Shown here: positions 52,785 to 62,155 of the stretch, piece by piece
Layout: each line of letters begins with the position of its first letter
Numbering within the stretch: the first letter of the stretch is position 1
Origin: Pantoea sp050157905
Lineage (GTDB): Bacteria; Pseudomonadota; Gammaproteobacteria; Enterobacterales; Enterobacteriaceae
Assembly (NCBI RefSeq): GCF_050157905.1
Contig: NZ_JBKIWZ010000001.1
Location: 744,001-808,000 of the forward strand
Direction: 5' to 3'
DNA: 64,000 nucleotides
Position numbers and translations under genes: made by a program
The notes under the pieces: generated by a model
The model's input: only the letters and a program-made list of their open reading frames with translations
Told to the model about the DNA's origin: nothing
The model's database searches: none

Positions 52785-54185
52785 TTAGAAACTCGCGTTG
52801 CGTGGCGTACGTGGGAAGGGAATAACGTCCCTGACATTCTGTACGCCGGTGACATAGGCGATTAAACGTTCAAAGCCCAGACCGAAGCCAGAATGTGGCA
52901 CGGTACCGTAGCGACGCAGGTCACGATACCACCAGTAATCTTCTTTGTTCAGGCCCATCTCTTCCAGTCGCGCATCCAGCACATCCAGACGTTCTTCACG
53001 CTGTGAACCGCCAATGATTTCACCGATGCCCGGCGCCAGAACGTCCATTGCCGCTACGGTTTTACCATCGTCGTTCAGGCGCATATAAAATGCCTTGATG
53101 TCTTTCGGATAGTTTTTCACCACGACTGGCGCTTTGAAGTGTTTCTCAGCCAGATAGCGTTCATGCTCAGAAGAGAGGTCGATGCCCCAGGAAACCGGGT
53201 TTTCGAAGCTCTGACCGCAGTTCATCAGGATCTCGACCGCATCGGTATAGTTGACCTGCGCGAAATCGGTGGTAATGAAGCGCTGCAGGCGTTCTACCGC
53301 TTCTTTGTCTACGCGCTCGGCAAAGAAGGCCATATCATCGGCGCGCTCTTCCAGTACCGCGTTAAAGACATACTTCAGCATGGCTTCCGCCAGGTCGGCC
53401 GCATCATCCAGCGAGGCAAACGCAATTTCCGGCTCCAGCATCCAGAATTCCGCCAGATGACGGCTGGTGTTAGAGTTTTCTGCGCGGAACGTCGGGCCGA
53501 AGGTGTAGATTTTCGACAGGGCGCTGGCGTAGGTTTCGCCATTCAGCTGACCCGAGACGGTCAGGAAGGCCTCTTTACCAAAGAAATCTTCGCTGAAGTC
53601 AACGTTGCCCTGATCGTTACGCGGCAGGTTTTCCAGATCCAGCGTGGAAACACGGAACATTTCCCCGGCACCTTCGGTATCGGAGGCGGTAATCAGCGGG
53701 GTAGAGACCCAGAAATAGCCGTTCTCATGGAAGAAGCGGTGCAGCGCCTGCGCCAGCGTATGACGGACGCGGGCGACCGCACCGATCAGATTAGTGCGCG
53801 GACGCAGGTGCGCCACTTCACGCAGATACTCGATGCTGTGGCGTTTCGCCGCCATCGGGTAGCTGTCGGGATCTTCGACCCAGCCAACCACTTCCAGACC
53901 GGTCGCCTGAATCTCAAAAGCCTGGCCCTGACCCGGCGAGGCCACCACTTTACCGGTGACGATAACGGAACAGCCTGTGGTCAGACGCAGCACTTCATCC
54001 TGATAATTATTCAGAGAATTATTGACGACAGCCTGAACGGGATTAAAGCAGGAGCCATCGTAGACGGCGATGAAGGAAAGACCGGCTTTTGAATCTCTTC
54101 GGGTACGCACCCAACCACGTACGGTGACTTCACTGTCAACCGCGACGCGACCGTGCAGTACATCCGCTACAGGCACTACGCTCAT
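52785..54185 (-). CDS. asnS: Asparaginyl-tRNA synthetase
   Basis: Class IIb synthetase charging tRNA-Asn. The 466-residue product has the E. coli length. The N-terminal OB-fold anticodon-binding domain (VTVRGWVRTRRDSKAGLSF) is followed by the catalytic core with motif 2 (FGPTFRAENSNTSRHLAEFWMLEPE) and motif 3 (GFGLGFERLIAYVTG). It lies between ompF and pncB as in E. coli. A promoter-like pair is found about 60-85 bp upstream. Confidence 0.98.
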   Translation of the reverse strand: MSVVPVADVLHGRVAVDSEVTVRGWVRTRRDSKAGLSFIAVYDGSCFNPVQAVVNNSLNNYQDEVLRLTTGCSVIVTGKVVASPGQGQAFEIQATGLEVVGWVEDPDSYPMAAKRHSIEYLREVAHLRPRTNLIGAVARVRHTLAQALHRFFHENGYFWVSTPLITASDTEGAGEMFRVSTLDLENLPRNDQGNVDFSEDFFGKEAFLTVSGQLNGETYASALSKIYTFGPTFRAENSNTSRHLAEFWMLEPEIAFASLDDAADLAEAMLKYVFNAVLEERADDMAFFAERVDKEAVERLQRFITTDFAQVNYTDAVEILMNCGQSFENPVSWGIDLSSEHERYLAEKHFKAPVVVKNYPKDIKAFYMRLNDDGKTVAAMDVLAPGIGEIIGGSQREERLDVLDARLEEMGLNKEDYWWYRDLRRYGTVPHSGFGLGFERLIAYVTGVQNVRDVIPFPRTPRNASF

Positions 54186-54242
54186 AAATATCTCTCTATA
54201 TAGAAGAAGTGAGTAAAAAGTTGCCCCATCCGGGGTTTTGCT

Positions 54243-54270
54243 ATGTTACTTGCGAGTCTTCAGGAAACAA
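54243..54270 (-). promoter_or_regulatory. Possible asnS promoter
   Basis: Minus-strand TTGTTT (54270-54265) and TAACAT (54248-54243) with a 16-bp spacer, giving a leader of about 50 nt. It is moderate in quality but is the best candidate in the gap. Confidence 0.45.
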
Positions 54271-54341
54271 GCAAAATTCAGGGGGAAAGCGGATTTATTA
54301 CAGCAGAGGCGGGGCGCATCAACGCCCCGATTAAGCAGGAT

Positions 54342-55547
54342 TCAGCTCGCTTTTTTCACCAGAGGCAGATCGAAGGCTTTACGCAGGGCGCGGACAAAGG
54401 CCTTATCCTGACAGATTGTTTTACCCGGGCTGTCTGAGAGCTTCGCTACCGGCTTGCCGTTGCACTGCACCAGTTTGATGACGATATTCAGCGGCGTCAC
54501 GCCCGGAATGTCGCAGGTCAGGCGGGTTCCGATGCCAAACACCACGTTGGTTCGCTGACCAAAATGGCGATAAAGCGTCAGCGCTTTGTCGAGGTTCAGG
54601 TTGTCTGAAAAAACCAGGTTTTTGCTGAGGGGATCAATACCCAGTTTCTGATAGTGGGCGAGCGCTTTCTCTCCCCATTCAACCGGATCGCCGGAGTCGT
54701 GGCGCAATCCCTGATAGCGATTGGCAAAGACCGGCCCGAAATCACGCAGGAATGCATCCATTGCAATACAGTCCGTCAGGGCAATGCCCAGCTGGTCATC
54801 ATACTCATCCAGCCACGCCTGCAGCGCCGCACGCTGGCTGTTGGCCAGCACCGGACTGATTTGCTGAAACGCCTGGAACCACTCATGCGCCTGGGTGCCC
54901 ACCGGCGTCAGTGACAGACGACGGGCCAGATCATAGTTACTGGTACCAATCAGCCACGGAAAATCCTGCTTCAGCGTAGAGACAATGGCCTCCTGCACAT
55001 CCTGTGAATAGCGGCGACGGGTGCCAAAATCCATCAGGCGGAAGCGTGACATATCAAGGTCAGCAACCTCCGTTTTAAAGGCGCTGAGTTTCTGTTGCAG
55101 ATGGTCGACCGCCTGCTGGGTGGTGACCTGCGGCGTGCGATGACGGTGCACGATCTCGCTGATCAGCGCCAGTAACGGCACCTCCCACATAATCACTTCA
55201 CGCCACGGCCCCTGGATGCGGATATCCAGCACGCCGTGATGATTACGGACTTCAACCTGGCGCGGGTTATAACGAAACTGGCGCAGCCAGTGAAGATAGT
55301 CCTGGCGGAAAAAGGGAAGGCGAGACAACCATGTCGCTTCGTCATCAGTCAGCGCCAGGTTTTGCATGGTGGTGATCGCGTCACGAATTTCGTCAGCGTA
55401 GAGACCCAGCTGTTCATCGCCGCGGCAGCGAAACTCCGCCTTCACCGTAACATCATAATAACGGTGGAAAACGGCCTGCTGCATATGGAGCTTATAGGCA
55501 TCCGTATCCAGCAGCGAGGTCAGTATCGGAGAAGCATGTCCTGTCAT
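54342..55547 (-). CDS. pncB: Nicotinate phosphoribosyltransferase
   Basis: First step of the Preiss-Handler NAD salvage route, making nicotinate mononucleotide from nicotinate and PRPP with ATP. Conserved segments include LLDTDAYKLHMQQAVFHRY, MSRFRLMDFGTRRR, GTSNYDLARRLSLTPVGTQAHEW, GLRHDSGDPVEWGEKA and KLSDSPGKTICQDKAFVRALR. I chose the ATG at 55547 (MTGHASPILTSLLDTD, 401 residues; E. coli 400); an ATG five codons upstream is directly abutted by its AGG and fits the family less well. I see no NadR box of the TGTTTA-N6-TAAACA type upstream. Confidence 0.96.
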   Translation of the reverse strand: MTGHASPILTSLLDTDAYKLHMQQAVFHRYYDVTVKAEFRCRGDEQLGLYADEIRDAITTMQNLALTDDEATWLSRLPFFRQDYLHWLRQFRYNPRQVEVRNHHGVLDIRIQGPWREVIMWEVPLLALISEIVHRHRTPQVTTQQAVDHLQQKLSAFKTEVADLDMSRFRLMDFGTRRRYSQDVQEAIVSTLKQDFPWLIGTSNYDLARRLSLTPVGTQAHEWFQAFQQISPVLANSQRAALQAWLDEYDDQLGIALTDCIAMDAFLRDFGPVFANRYQGLRHDSGDPVEWGEKALAHYQKLGIDPLSKNLVFSDNLNLDKALTLYRHFGQRTNVVFGIGTRLTCDIPGVTPLNIVIKLVQCNGKPVAKLSDSPGKTICQDKAFVRALRKAFDLPLVKKAS

Positions 55548-55790
55548 GGCGCGTTTCAGCATCCTGTTCGGTGGCGCAGAGCCCGGTGTTGTACACAGTC
55601 ATAAAGACGCAAAAGTATAATTCACTATCTGAAGCCGATCACAGCATATTTCAGTCGGGCGGGTCGAGGCCAATCTGTGCCTTTGTTAACAAACTGTATC
55701 CATTTAATCATTCCGGTGCTTTGTGCGTGGCAAGCTTGTAGTAACAAGCTTAGACTTTGCCGGTAAACTTATAACAACGCGAGACGCAAT
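55548..55790. promoter_or_regulatory. pncB-pepN divergent promoter region with two palindromes
   Basis: The gap contains a perfect 12-bp palindrome TTTGTTAACAAA (55682-55693) and an 8-bp inverted repeat AAGCTTGT-AGTA-ACAAGCTT (55732-55751). A -10-like TATACT reads toward pncB near 55614-55619, and TATAAC (55770-55775) reads toward pepN. The palindromes are operator-sized, but I cannot name a binding protein. Confidence 0.55.
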
Positions 55791-58406
55791 ATGACGCAAC
55801 AGCCCCAAATCAAGTATCGCCACGACTATCGTGCGCCTGATTACACCATTACTGACATTGATTTAACCTTTGAGCTGGATGCGTCGACCACGCAGGTCAC
55901 AGCCATCAGCCAGGTTAAACGACTGGGCGACAGCCAGGCTGAGCTGCGTCTGGACGGCGAAGATTTAACGCTGATTGCGCTGGAGATCGACGGGCAGCCC
56001 TGGACCGCCTACCGGGAAGAAGAGGGCGCGCTGATTATCAGCCAGTTGCCGGACAGCTTCACCCTGAAAATCGTCAACGACATTCATCCGGACCAGAACA
56101 CCGCGCTGGAAGGGCTTTATAAATCGGGCGAGGCGCTTTGCACCCAGTGCGAGGCGGAAGGCTTCCGTCATATTACCTGGTATCTCGATCGGCCGGACGT
56201 CCTGGCCCGCTTTACCACCACACTTTATGCCGACGGTGAGCGCTATCCGTTTCTGCTCTCCAACGGGAACCGTATCGACAGCGGCCGCGATGAGCAGGGC
56301 CGCAGCTGGGTGAAGTGGGAAGATCCGTTCCCGAAACCCTGCTACCTGTTTGCGCTGGTGGCGGGTGACTTCGACGTTCTGCGCGACAGCTTCACCACCC
56401 GTTCAGGCCGTGATGTGGCCCTGGAGATCTTTGTCGATCGCGGCAATCTGGATCGGGCTGACTGGGCGATGACCTCGCTGAAAAGCAGCATGAAGTGGGA
56501 TGAGGAGCGTTTCGGACTGGAGTATGACCTCGATATCTTTATGATCGTGGCGGTCGACTTCTTCAATATGGGCGCGATGGAGAACAAAGGGCTGAACGTC
56601 TTCAACGCCAAATATGTGCTGGCGAAAGCGGAAACGGCGACGGATAAAGATTATCTGGGGATTGAAGCGGTTATTGGCCACGAATATTTCCACAACTGGA
56701 CCGGCAACCGCGTCACCTGCCGCGACTGGTTCCAGCTCAGCCTGAAAGAGGGGCTGACGGTGTTCCGCGATCAGGAGTTCAGTTCCGATCTGGGCTCGCG
56801 CGCGGTAAACCGCATCGACAACGTGCGCATCGTGCGCGGTGCGCAGTTCGCCGAAGATGCCAGCCCGATGGCGCACCCGATCCGTCCGGATCAGGTCATG
56901 GAGATGAACAACTTCTACACCCTGACGGTGTATGAGAAAGGATCAGAAGTGATCCGCATGATGCACACCCTGCTAGGTGAAGAGAATTTCCAGAAGGGCA
57001 TGAAGCTCTATTTTGATCGTCACGACGGCAGCGCCGCCACCTGTGACGATTTCGTACAGGCGATGGAAGATGCCTCAAACGTGGATCTCTCGCAGTTCCG
57101 CCGCTGGTACAGTCAGTCGGGTACACCTGTGCTGACGGTGCGCGACGATTATAATCCGGAGCTGGAGCAATATACGCTGCACGTCACGCAGCACACCCCG
57201 GCGACCGCCGATCAGAAAGAGAAGCTGCCGCTGCATATTCCGCTGGATATCGAGCTCTATGACGGCGAAGGCAAGGTGATCCCGCTGCAGAATAACGGTC
57301 ATCCGGTCTCTTCGGTGCTGAATGTCACCGAGGAGTTCCAGACCTTTATCTTCGACAACGTCTACTTCCAGCCGGTGCCGTCGCTGCTGCGCGAATTCTC
57401 TGCGCCGGTGAAGCTCGACTATAAATGGAGTGATGGACAGCTGACCTTCCTGATGCGTCACGCCCGTAACGACTTTTCCCGCTGGGATGCGGCGCAGAGC
57501 CTGCTGGCAACTTATATCCGGCTGAACGTCGCCCGCTATCAGCAGGGCCAGCATCTGTCACTGCCGCTGCATGTGGCCGACGCTTTCCGTGCGGTGCTGC
57601 TCGATACCGACAGCGACCCGGCGCTGACCGCGCTGATCCTGACGCTGCCGTCAGAGAACGAGATTGCCGAACTGTTCGATACCATCGATCCGCAGGCGAT
57701 TGCGCTGGTGCGCGATGCGCTGCAGCGCACGCTGGCCCGCGAACTGGCCGATGAGTTTTTTGCCATCTACAACGCCAGTCAGCAGCCTGAATACCGCGTG
57801 GAACATCACGCGATCGGCCAGCGCAGCCTGAAAAATGTCTGCCTGACCTATCTTGCCTTCAGCGATGCGCAGCTGGCGGATAAGCTGGTGCAGACGCAGT
57901 ATGAGCAGGCGACTAACATGACCGATGCGCTGGCGGCACTTTCTGCTGCTGTGGCGGCACAGCTGCCGTGTCGTGATGCGCTGCTGGCGGCGTATGATGA
58001 GCGCTGGCATCAGGATGGTCTGGTGATGGATAAGTGGTTTGTGCTGCAGGCGACCAGCCCGGCCGCGAACGTGATGCGCAATGTGCGTAATCTGCTGAAC
58101 CATCGCTCTTTCACTCTGAGCAATCCGAACCGCGTTCGTTCGCTGATTGGCGCATTTGCCTCCGCTAACCCGGCCGCGTTCCACGCCCGGGACGGTAGCG
58201 GCTATAAATTCCTGGTCGAGATGCTCACCGATTTGAACAGCCGCAACCCGCAGGTCGCGGCACGGATGGTGGAGCCGCTGATTCGTCTGAAACGTTACGA
58301 CGAAGAGCGTCAGGCGCTGATGCGTCAGGCGCTTGAGCAGCTGCTGGCGCTGGATAATCTTTCGGGTGACCTCTACGAGAAAATCAGTCGCGCCCTGAAC
58401 GCCTGA
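55791..58406 (+). CDS. pepN: Aminopeptidase N
   Basis: M1-family zinc aminopeptidase, the main cytosolic aminopeptidase of enterobacteria. The 871-residue product (E. coli 870) has the exopeptidase signature MGAMENKGLN, the zinc site HEYFHNW beginning at His297, and the third ligand in SLKEGLTVFRDQEF. The large helical C-terminal domain is complete, ending LSGDLYEKISRALNA. It is transcribed away from pncB and converges on ssuB, with a shared terminator. Confidence 0.98.
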   Translation: MTQQPQIKYRHDYRAPDYTITDIDLTFELDASTTQVTAISQVKRLGDSQAELRLDGEDLTLIALEIDGQPWTAYREEEGALIISQLPDSFTLKIVNDIHPDQNTALEGLYKSGEALCTQCEAEGFRHITWYLDRPDVLARFTTTLYADGERYPFLLSNGNRIDSGRDEQGRSWVKWEDPFPKPCYLFALVAGDFDVLRDSFTTRSGRDVALEIFVDRGNLDRADWAMTSLKSSMKWDEERFGLEYDLDIFMIVAVDFFNMGAMENKGLNVFNAKYVLAKAETATDKDYLGIEAVIGHEYFHNWTGNRVTCRDWFQLSLKEGLTVFRDQEFSSDLGSRAVNRIDNVRIVRGAQFAEDASPMAHPIRPDQVMEMNNFYTLTVYEKGSEVIRMMHTLLGEENFQKGMKLYFDRHDGSAATCDDFVQAMEDASNVDLSQFRRWYSQSGTPVLTVRDDYNPELEQYTLHVTQHTPATADQKEKLPLHIPLDIELYDGEGKVIPLQNNGHPVSSVLNVTEEFQTFIFDNVYFQPVPSLLREFSAPVKLDYKWSDGQLTFLMRHARNDFSRWDAAQSLLATYIRLNVARYQQGQHLSLPLHVADAFRAVLLDTDSDPALTALILTLPSENEIAELFDTIDPQAIALVRDALQRTLARELADEFFAIYNASQQPEYRVEHHAIGQRSLKNVCLTYLAFSDAQLADKLVQTQYEQATNMTDALAALSAAVAAQLPCRDALLAAYDERWHQDGLVMDKWFVLQATSPAANVMRNVRNLLNHRSFTLSNPNRVRSLIGAFASANPAAFHARDGSGYKFLVEMLTDLNSRNPQVAARMVEPLIRLKRYDEERQALMRQALEQLLALDNLSGDLYEKISRALNA

Positions 58407-58411
58407 TAGCA

Positions 58412-58450
58412 AAAAGGCGGAGCGTCTGAGACGGCCTCCGCCTTTTTTTA
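58412..58450. terminator. Bidirectional terminator between pepN and ssuB
   Basis: AAAAAGGCGGAG and CTCCGCCTTTTTTT pair around a 13-nt loop that can itself form a short CGTCT/AGACG stem. Its right edge reaches into the stop codon of ssuB. Confidence 0.88.
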
Positions 58451-59236
58451 ACGCTGCTGCGCGTAATGTACCGGTGGTACCGGTGCCGTACGCTGCATCA
58501 CCCGTTCCAGCACCTCCGCTTCCAGTTCGGCCAACCGTGCCGATCCCCGCCGTCGCGGACGTGGCAGATCGATCAGCAGGTCCAGCCCGATTTTACCCTC
58601 TTCGATCAACAGGACACGATCCGCCATCACAACGGCCTCGCTGACATCGTGCGTGACCAGCAGCACGGTAAAATGGTGCTGCTGCCACAGCGACGCTATC
58701 AGGTCCTGCATTTCAATGCGGGTGACGGCATCCAGGGCGCCCAGTGGTTCATCCAGCAGCAGAAGACCAGGCCGGTGGATCAGTGCTCTGGCCAGCGCCA
58801 CGCGCTGTTTCTGGCCGCCGGAGAGGGCTGCGGGCCATTCGTCAGCCCGATCGGCCAGTCCCACTGCCGACAGCGCCTCTCTCGCCGCGCTGCGCCATTC
58901 ACGTCCGCGCAGGCCAAGCCCGACGTTGTCGATCACCTTTTTCCACGGCAGCAGTCGCGCATCCTGAAACATCAGGCGAGTATCGTCCTGCGCCGACGCC
59001 AGTGGCGCATTCCCCGCCAGCAGTTCACCGCTGGTGCTCTGCTCCAGTCCGGCCAGCAGACGTAGCAGGGTACTTTTGCCACAGCCACTGCGACCCACCA
59101 CGGCCACAAACTGACCGGCGGGAATATGCAGGTCGATGCCGTTGAGAATCGTGCGATTGCCATAGTGTTTACTGACGCTGTTTACGCCAACCGGCGTACC
59201 GCTGTTCAGGCGGGCCGGTGAAAAAGTCTGGCTCAT
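58448..59236 (-). CDS. ssuB: Aliphatic sulfonate import ATP-binding protein SsuB
   Basis: ATPase of the SsuABC sulfonate importer. The 262-residue product (E. coli 255) has Walker A GRSGCGKS (~48-55), Q-loop LMFQDARLLPW, signature LSGGQKQRVALARAL and Walker B LLLLDEPLGALD. It overlaps the end of ssuC by four bases and is the last gene of the operon. Its stop codon lies within the terminator shared with pepN. Confidence 0.96.
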   Translation of the reverse strand: MSQTFSPARLNSGTPVGVNSVSKHYGNRTILNGIDLHIPAGQFVAVVGRSGCGKSTLLRLLAGLEQSTSGELLAGNAPLASAQDDTRLMFQDARLLPWKKVIDNVGLGLRGREWRSAAREALSAVGLADRADEWPAALSGGQKQRVALARALIHRPGLLLLDEPLGALDAVTRIEMQDLIASLWQQHHFTVLLVTHDVSEAVVMADRVLLIEEGKIGLDLLIDLPRPRRRGSARLAELEAEVLERVMQRTAPVPPVHYAQQR

Positions 59237-60024
59237 GCGTTCTCCTCCTTCAGTTGATAAGCGGGATGCCAGCGCAGCCAGACACGTTCCAGCAGCAGTG
59301 CAGCAACATCCGCCAGTTTGCCGAGCAGGGCATACAGAATAATGGCAACCACTACCACGTCGGTCTGCAGAAACTCACGGGCGTTCATGGCCAGATAGCC
59401 GATGCCCGAATTGGCGGAGATTGTTTCGGCGACAATCAGCGTCAGCCACATCAGCCCCAGTGCGAAACGTACCCCGACCATGATGTTGGGCAACGCACCG
59501 GGAAGAATTACCTGAATAAACAGGCTCCAGCCGGAAAGCCCATAGCTGCGCGCCATCTCGACCAGCCCGCGATCAATATTGCGGATGCCGTGATAGGTGT
59601 TGAGGTAGACAGGAAACAGGGTACCCAGCGCCACCAGAAAGATTTTGGCCGACTCATCAATGCCGAACCAGAGGATCACCAGCGGGATCAGGGCCAGATG
59701 GGGCACGTTGCGCAGCATCTGTACCGAGGTATCCAGCAGGCGTTCACCGGTTCTGGAGATGCCGGTAATCAGGCCGAGCACCAGACCGATAGAACCGCCG
59801 ATGCTGAAACCGATTAACGCCCGCCAGCTGCTGATCGCCAGATGCTGCCAGAGTTCGCCGCTGGCGGTGAGTTGCCAGAAGGTAGTCATGATCTTCTCCG
59901 GCGCGGGCAGAATACGGTTGGACAACCAGCCGGTTTGTGAGGCGATCTGCCATACCACGACCAGTACAATCGGCAGCAGCCACGGCACCAGCATATCAGC
60001 AAGGCGTTTTCGGGTTCTGGCCAT
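59233..60024 (-). CDS. ssuC: Aliphatic sulfonate ABC transporter permease SsuC
   Basis: Inner-membrane permease of the sulfonate importer, with about six helices and the ABC permease EAA-type loop (VEMARSYGLSGWSLFIQVILPGALPNIMVG). I chose the ATG at 60024, giving MARTRKRLADMLVPWLLP and 263 residues, the E. coli length, preceded by AAGGAGAGGAGC. The open frame extends 22 codons further, into the ssuD end. Confidence 0.96.
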   Translation of the reverse strand: MARTRKRLADMLVPWLLPIVLVVVWQIASQTGWLSNRILPAPEKIMTTFWQLTASGELWQHLAISSWRALIGFSIGGSIGLVLGLITGISRTGERLLDTSVQMLRNVPHLALIPLVILWFGIDESAKIFLVALGTLFPVYLNTYHGIRNIDRGLVEMARSYGLSGWSLFIQVILPGALPNIMVGVRFALGLMWLTLIVAETISANSGIGYLAMNAREFLQTDVVVVAIILYALLGKLADVAALLLERVWLRWHPAYQLKEENA

Positions 60025-60034
60025 GCTCCTCTCC

Positions 60035-61183
60035 TTAGCCGCGAGCGACTTTCTTCTCAGGGGTAAAATCGTTGGCGACCGCTTCACCATGTGCCTGCAC
60101 TACGCGCGGCTGGGGCACCAGCGGAACCTGCAGATCAAGATGCGGGAACAGCAGTTCGCCGACGCGATAAGCCTCTTCCAGGTGCGGATAGCCGGACAGG
60201 ATAAAGGTCTCGATGCCCAGCGCTTCATACTCTTTAATGCGGGCGGCAACGGTCGGGCCATCGCCAACCAGTGCTGTCCCGGCGCCGCTGCGCACCAGTC
60301 CCACGCCAGCCCAGAGGTTCGGGCTGATCTCCAGTTTGTCACGGCGACCGCCATGCAGCGCGGCCATCCGGCGCTGGCCCACAGAGTCTGCGCGCTGGAA
60401 TGCTGCCTGTGCTTTCGCGATCGTGGCGTCATCGACATTGGCAATCAGCCGGTCGGCGGCCTGCCAGGCTTCTTCATTCGTTTCCCGCACAATCACATGC
60501 AGCCGGATACCGAAGCGCACCGTCCGGCCCTGCGCCGCCGCTTTAGCGCGCACCTGTTCAATCTTCTCTTTGACCTGAGCAGGGGGTTCGCCCCAGGTGA
60601 GGTAAACGTCGACCTGTTCCGCCGCCAGCGCCTGTGCCGGTTCAGACGATCCGCCGAACCAGAGCGGCGGGCGAGGTTGTTGCACCGGTTTGAACATCAG
60701 ACGCGCGCCCCGGACCTTCACATGTTTGCCTTCGTAATCCACGGTTTCGCCTTCCAGCACCCGGCGCCATACGCGGGTAAACTCGGCCGATTCCGCATAA
60801 CGTTCGCGGTGATCGAGAAACACCCCATCGCCCGCCAGCTCTTCCGGATCGCCGCCGGTGACCAGGTTGAAGAGCGCCCGGCCGTTCGAGAGACGATCCA
60901 GAGTCGCGGCCTGGCGCGCCGCCTGAGTCGGTGAAATCACGCCGGGACGCAGGGCCACCAGGAATCGCAGACGCTGCGTCACAGGAATCAGCGAGGCGGC
61001 AACCAGCCACGCATCTTCGCAGGAGCGGCCGGTGGGGATCAGGACGCCACCAAAACCAAGACGGTCAGCGGCCTGCGCGACCTGTTGCAGATAGGCGTGG
61101 TCAACCGGACGGGCGCCTTCAGCGGTGCCAAGATAGTGGCCGTCGCCATGTGTCGGCAGAAACCAGAAAACAGATACGCTCAT
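60035..61183 (-). CDS. ssuD: FMNH2-dependent alkanesulfonate monooxygenase SsuD
   Basis: Bacterial-luciferase-type monooxygenase that releases sulfite from alkanesulfonates, using reduced flavin supplied by SsuE. The 382-residue product (E. coli 381) keeps the segment with Cys54 (PTGRSCEDAWLVAAS) and the Arg226/His228 region (FGIRLHVIVRETNEEAW). Also present are LFNLVTGGDPEELAGDG and the mobile-loop arginines in ISPNLWAGVGLVRSGAGTAL. It lies between ssuA and ssuC with short gaps. Confidence 0.98.
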   Translation of the reverse strand: MSVSVFWFLPTHGDGHYLGTAEGARPVDHAYLQQVAQAADRLGFGGVLIPTGRSCEDAWLVAASLIPVTQRLRFLVALRPGVISPTQAARQAATLDRLSNGRALFNLVTGGDPEELAGDGVFLDHRERYAESAEFTRVWRRVLEGETVDYEGKHVKVRGARLMFKPVQQPRPPLWFGGSSEPAQALAAEQVDVYLTWGEPPAQVKEKIEQVRAKAAAQGRTVRFGIRLHVIVRETNEEAWQAADRLIANVDDATIAKAQAAFQRADSVGQRRMAALHGGRRDKLEISPNLWAGVGLVRSGAGTALVGDGPTVAARIKEYEALGIETFILSGYPHLEEAYRVGELLFPHLDLQVPLVPQPRVVQAHGEAVANDFTPEKKVARG

Positions 61184-61192
61184 TGTTGCTCC

Positions 61193-62146
61193 TTATTGCG
61201 TCAGGGTATGCGGTTGCCAGAGTCGATTTTGGATCGTCACTTTTACGGGCAACAGATGATTGGCATAGAAGAGGTCAGCGGTACGCTGCTGAGCCGCAGC
61301 GGTTTCGGCACTGACCGGCGAAATCCGGGTCGGGGGCCGGTGGCTGAGGTAGCTGGCGATGACCGGCTCGGGCAGGCCCATCGCCTGCGCCAGCAGCGTA
61401 ATGCTCTGCTGCGGCTGGCTGATTGTTAGTGCATCGGCCTCGCTGAAGGTGTTGAGCACCTTCTGAATAAACGCACCGTGCGCCTCGGCATAGCTGCGGG
61501 TCGCCAGATAGAAGGAGCCGGTCAGGTTAAGTGAACTGCCATCCGTCAGCAGGCGCGAATTGCCCTGCAGCAGAACCGAAGAGTAGTAGGGGTCCCAGAT
61601 CGCCCAGGCATCTACATTACCCTGCTGGAAGGCGGCGCGGGCATCGGCCGGCGTCAGATAGACCGGCGTGATGTCTTTAAAGCTCAGACCTGCCTGCTGC
61701 AGGGCACGCAGCAGTAAATTATGAGAGCTGGAGCCCTTCTGGAACGCCACTTTTTTTCCTTTCAGATCGGCGACCTGTTTCAGAGGGCTGCTTTTGGGCA
61801 CCAGAATCACTTCCGCTTTGGGTTTTGGCGGCTCCGCGCCGACATAGAGCAGATCCGCGCCTGCGGCCTGGGCAAACAGCGGTGGCAGATCGCCGGTACT
61901 GCCGAGATCGATGCTGTTGACGTTCAGTGCTTCCAGCATTTGCGGCCCCGCCGGGAACTCTATCCATTTAATCTTCGTATCGGGGAAACGTGTCTCCAGC
62001 AGATGGTGCGACTTTGCCAGCACCATGCTCACCGAACCTTTCTGATAGCCGATGCGAATCTCTGCCGGGTCGGGTTCGGCTGCTTTAACCTGAAGGCTGG
62101 CCAGCAGCAGACCCGCGACCAGCCACATTCCTGATCTCAGTTTCAT
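61193..62146 (-). CDS. ssuA: Aliphatic sulfonate-binding periplasmic protein SsuA
   Basis: Periplasmic receptor of the SsuABC importer. The 317-residue precursor (E. coli 319) has a signal peptide (MKLRSGMWLVAGLLLASLQVKA) before AEPDPAEIRIGYQKGS. The NMT1/SsuA-like fold shows in LNVNSIDLGSTGDLPPLFAQAAGADLLYVG and FQKGSSSHNLLLRAL. It lies 9 bp after ssuE. Confidence 0.96.
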   Translation of the reverse strand: MKLRSGMWLVAGLLLASLQVKAAEPDPAEIRIGYQKGSVSMVLAKSHHLLETRFPDTKIKWIEFPAGPQMLEALNVNSIDLGSTGDLPPLFAQAAGADLLYVGAEPPKPKAEVILVPKSSPLKQVADLKGKKVAFQKGSSSHNLLLRALQQAGLSFKDITPVYLTPADARAAFQQGNVDAWAIWDPYYSSVLLQGNSRLLTDGSSLNLTGSFYLATRSYAEAHGAFIQKVLNTFSEADALTISQPQQSITLLAQAMGLPEPVIASYLSHRPPTRISPVSAETAAAQQRTADLFYANHLLPVKVTIQNRLWQPHTLTQ

Positions 62147-62155
62147 AACGCTTCC

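Noticed and set aside
53139..54092. 317-codon plus-strand open frame over asnS
   Set aside because: Antisense to asnS, with no recognisable fold or ribosome-binding site.
59645..60934. 429-codon plus-strand open frame over ssuC and ssuD
   Set aside because: It lies entirely antisense to two firmly identified genes and its translation is Arg/His/Gln-rich without domain features, as expected for a shadow frame.
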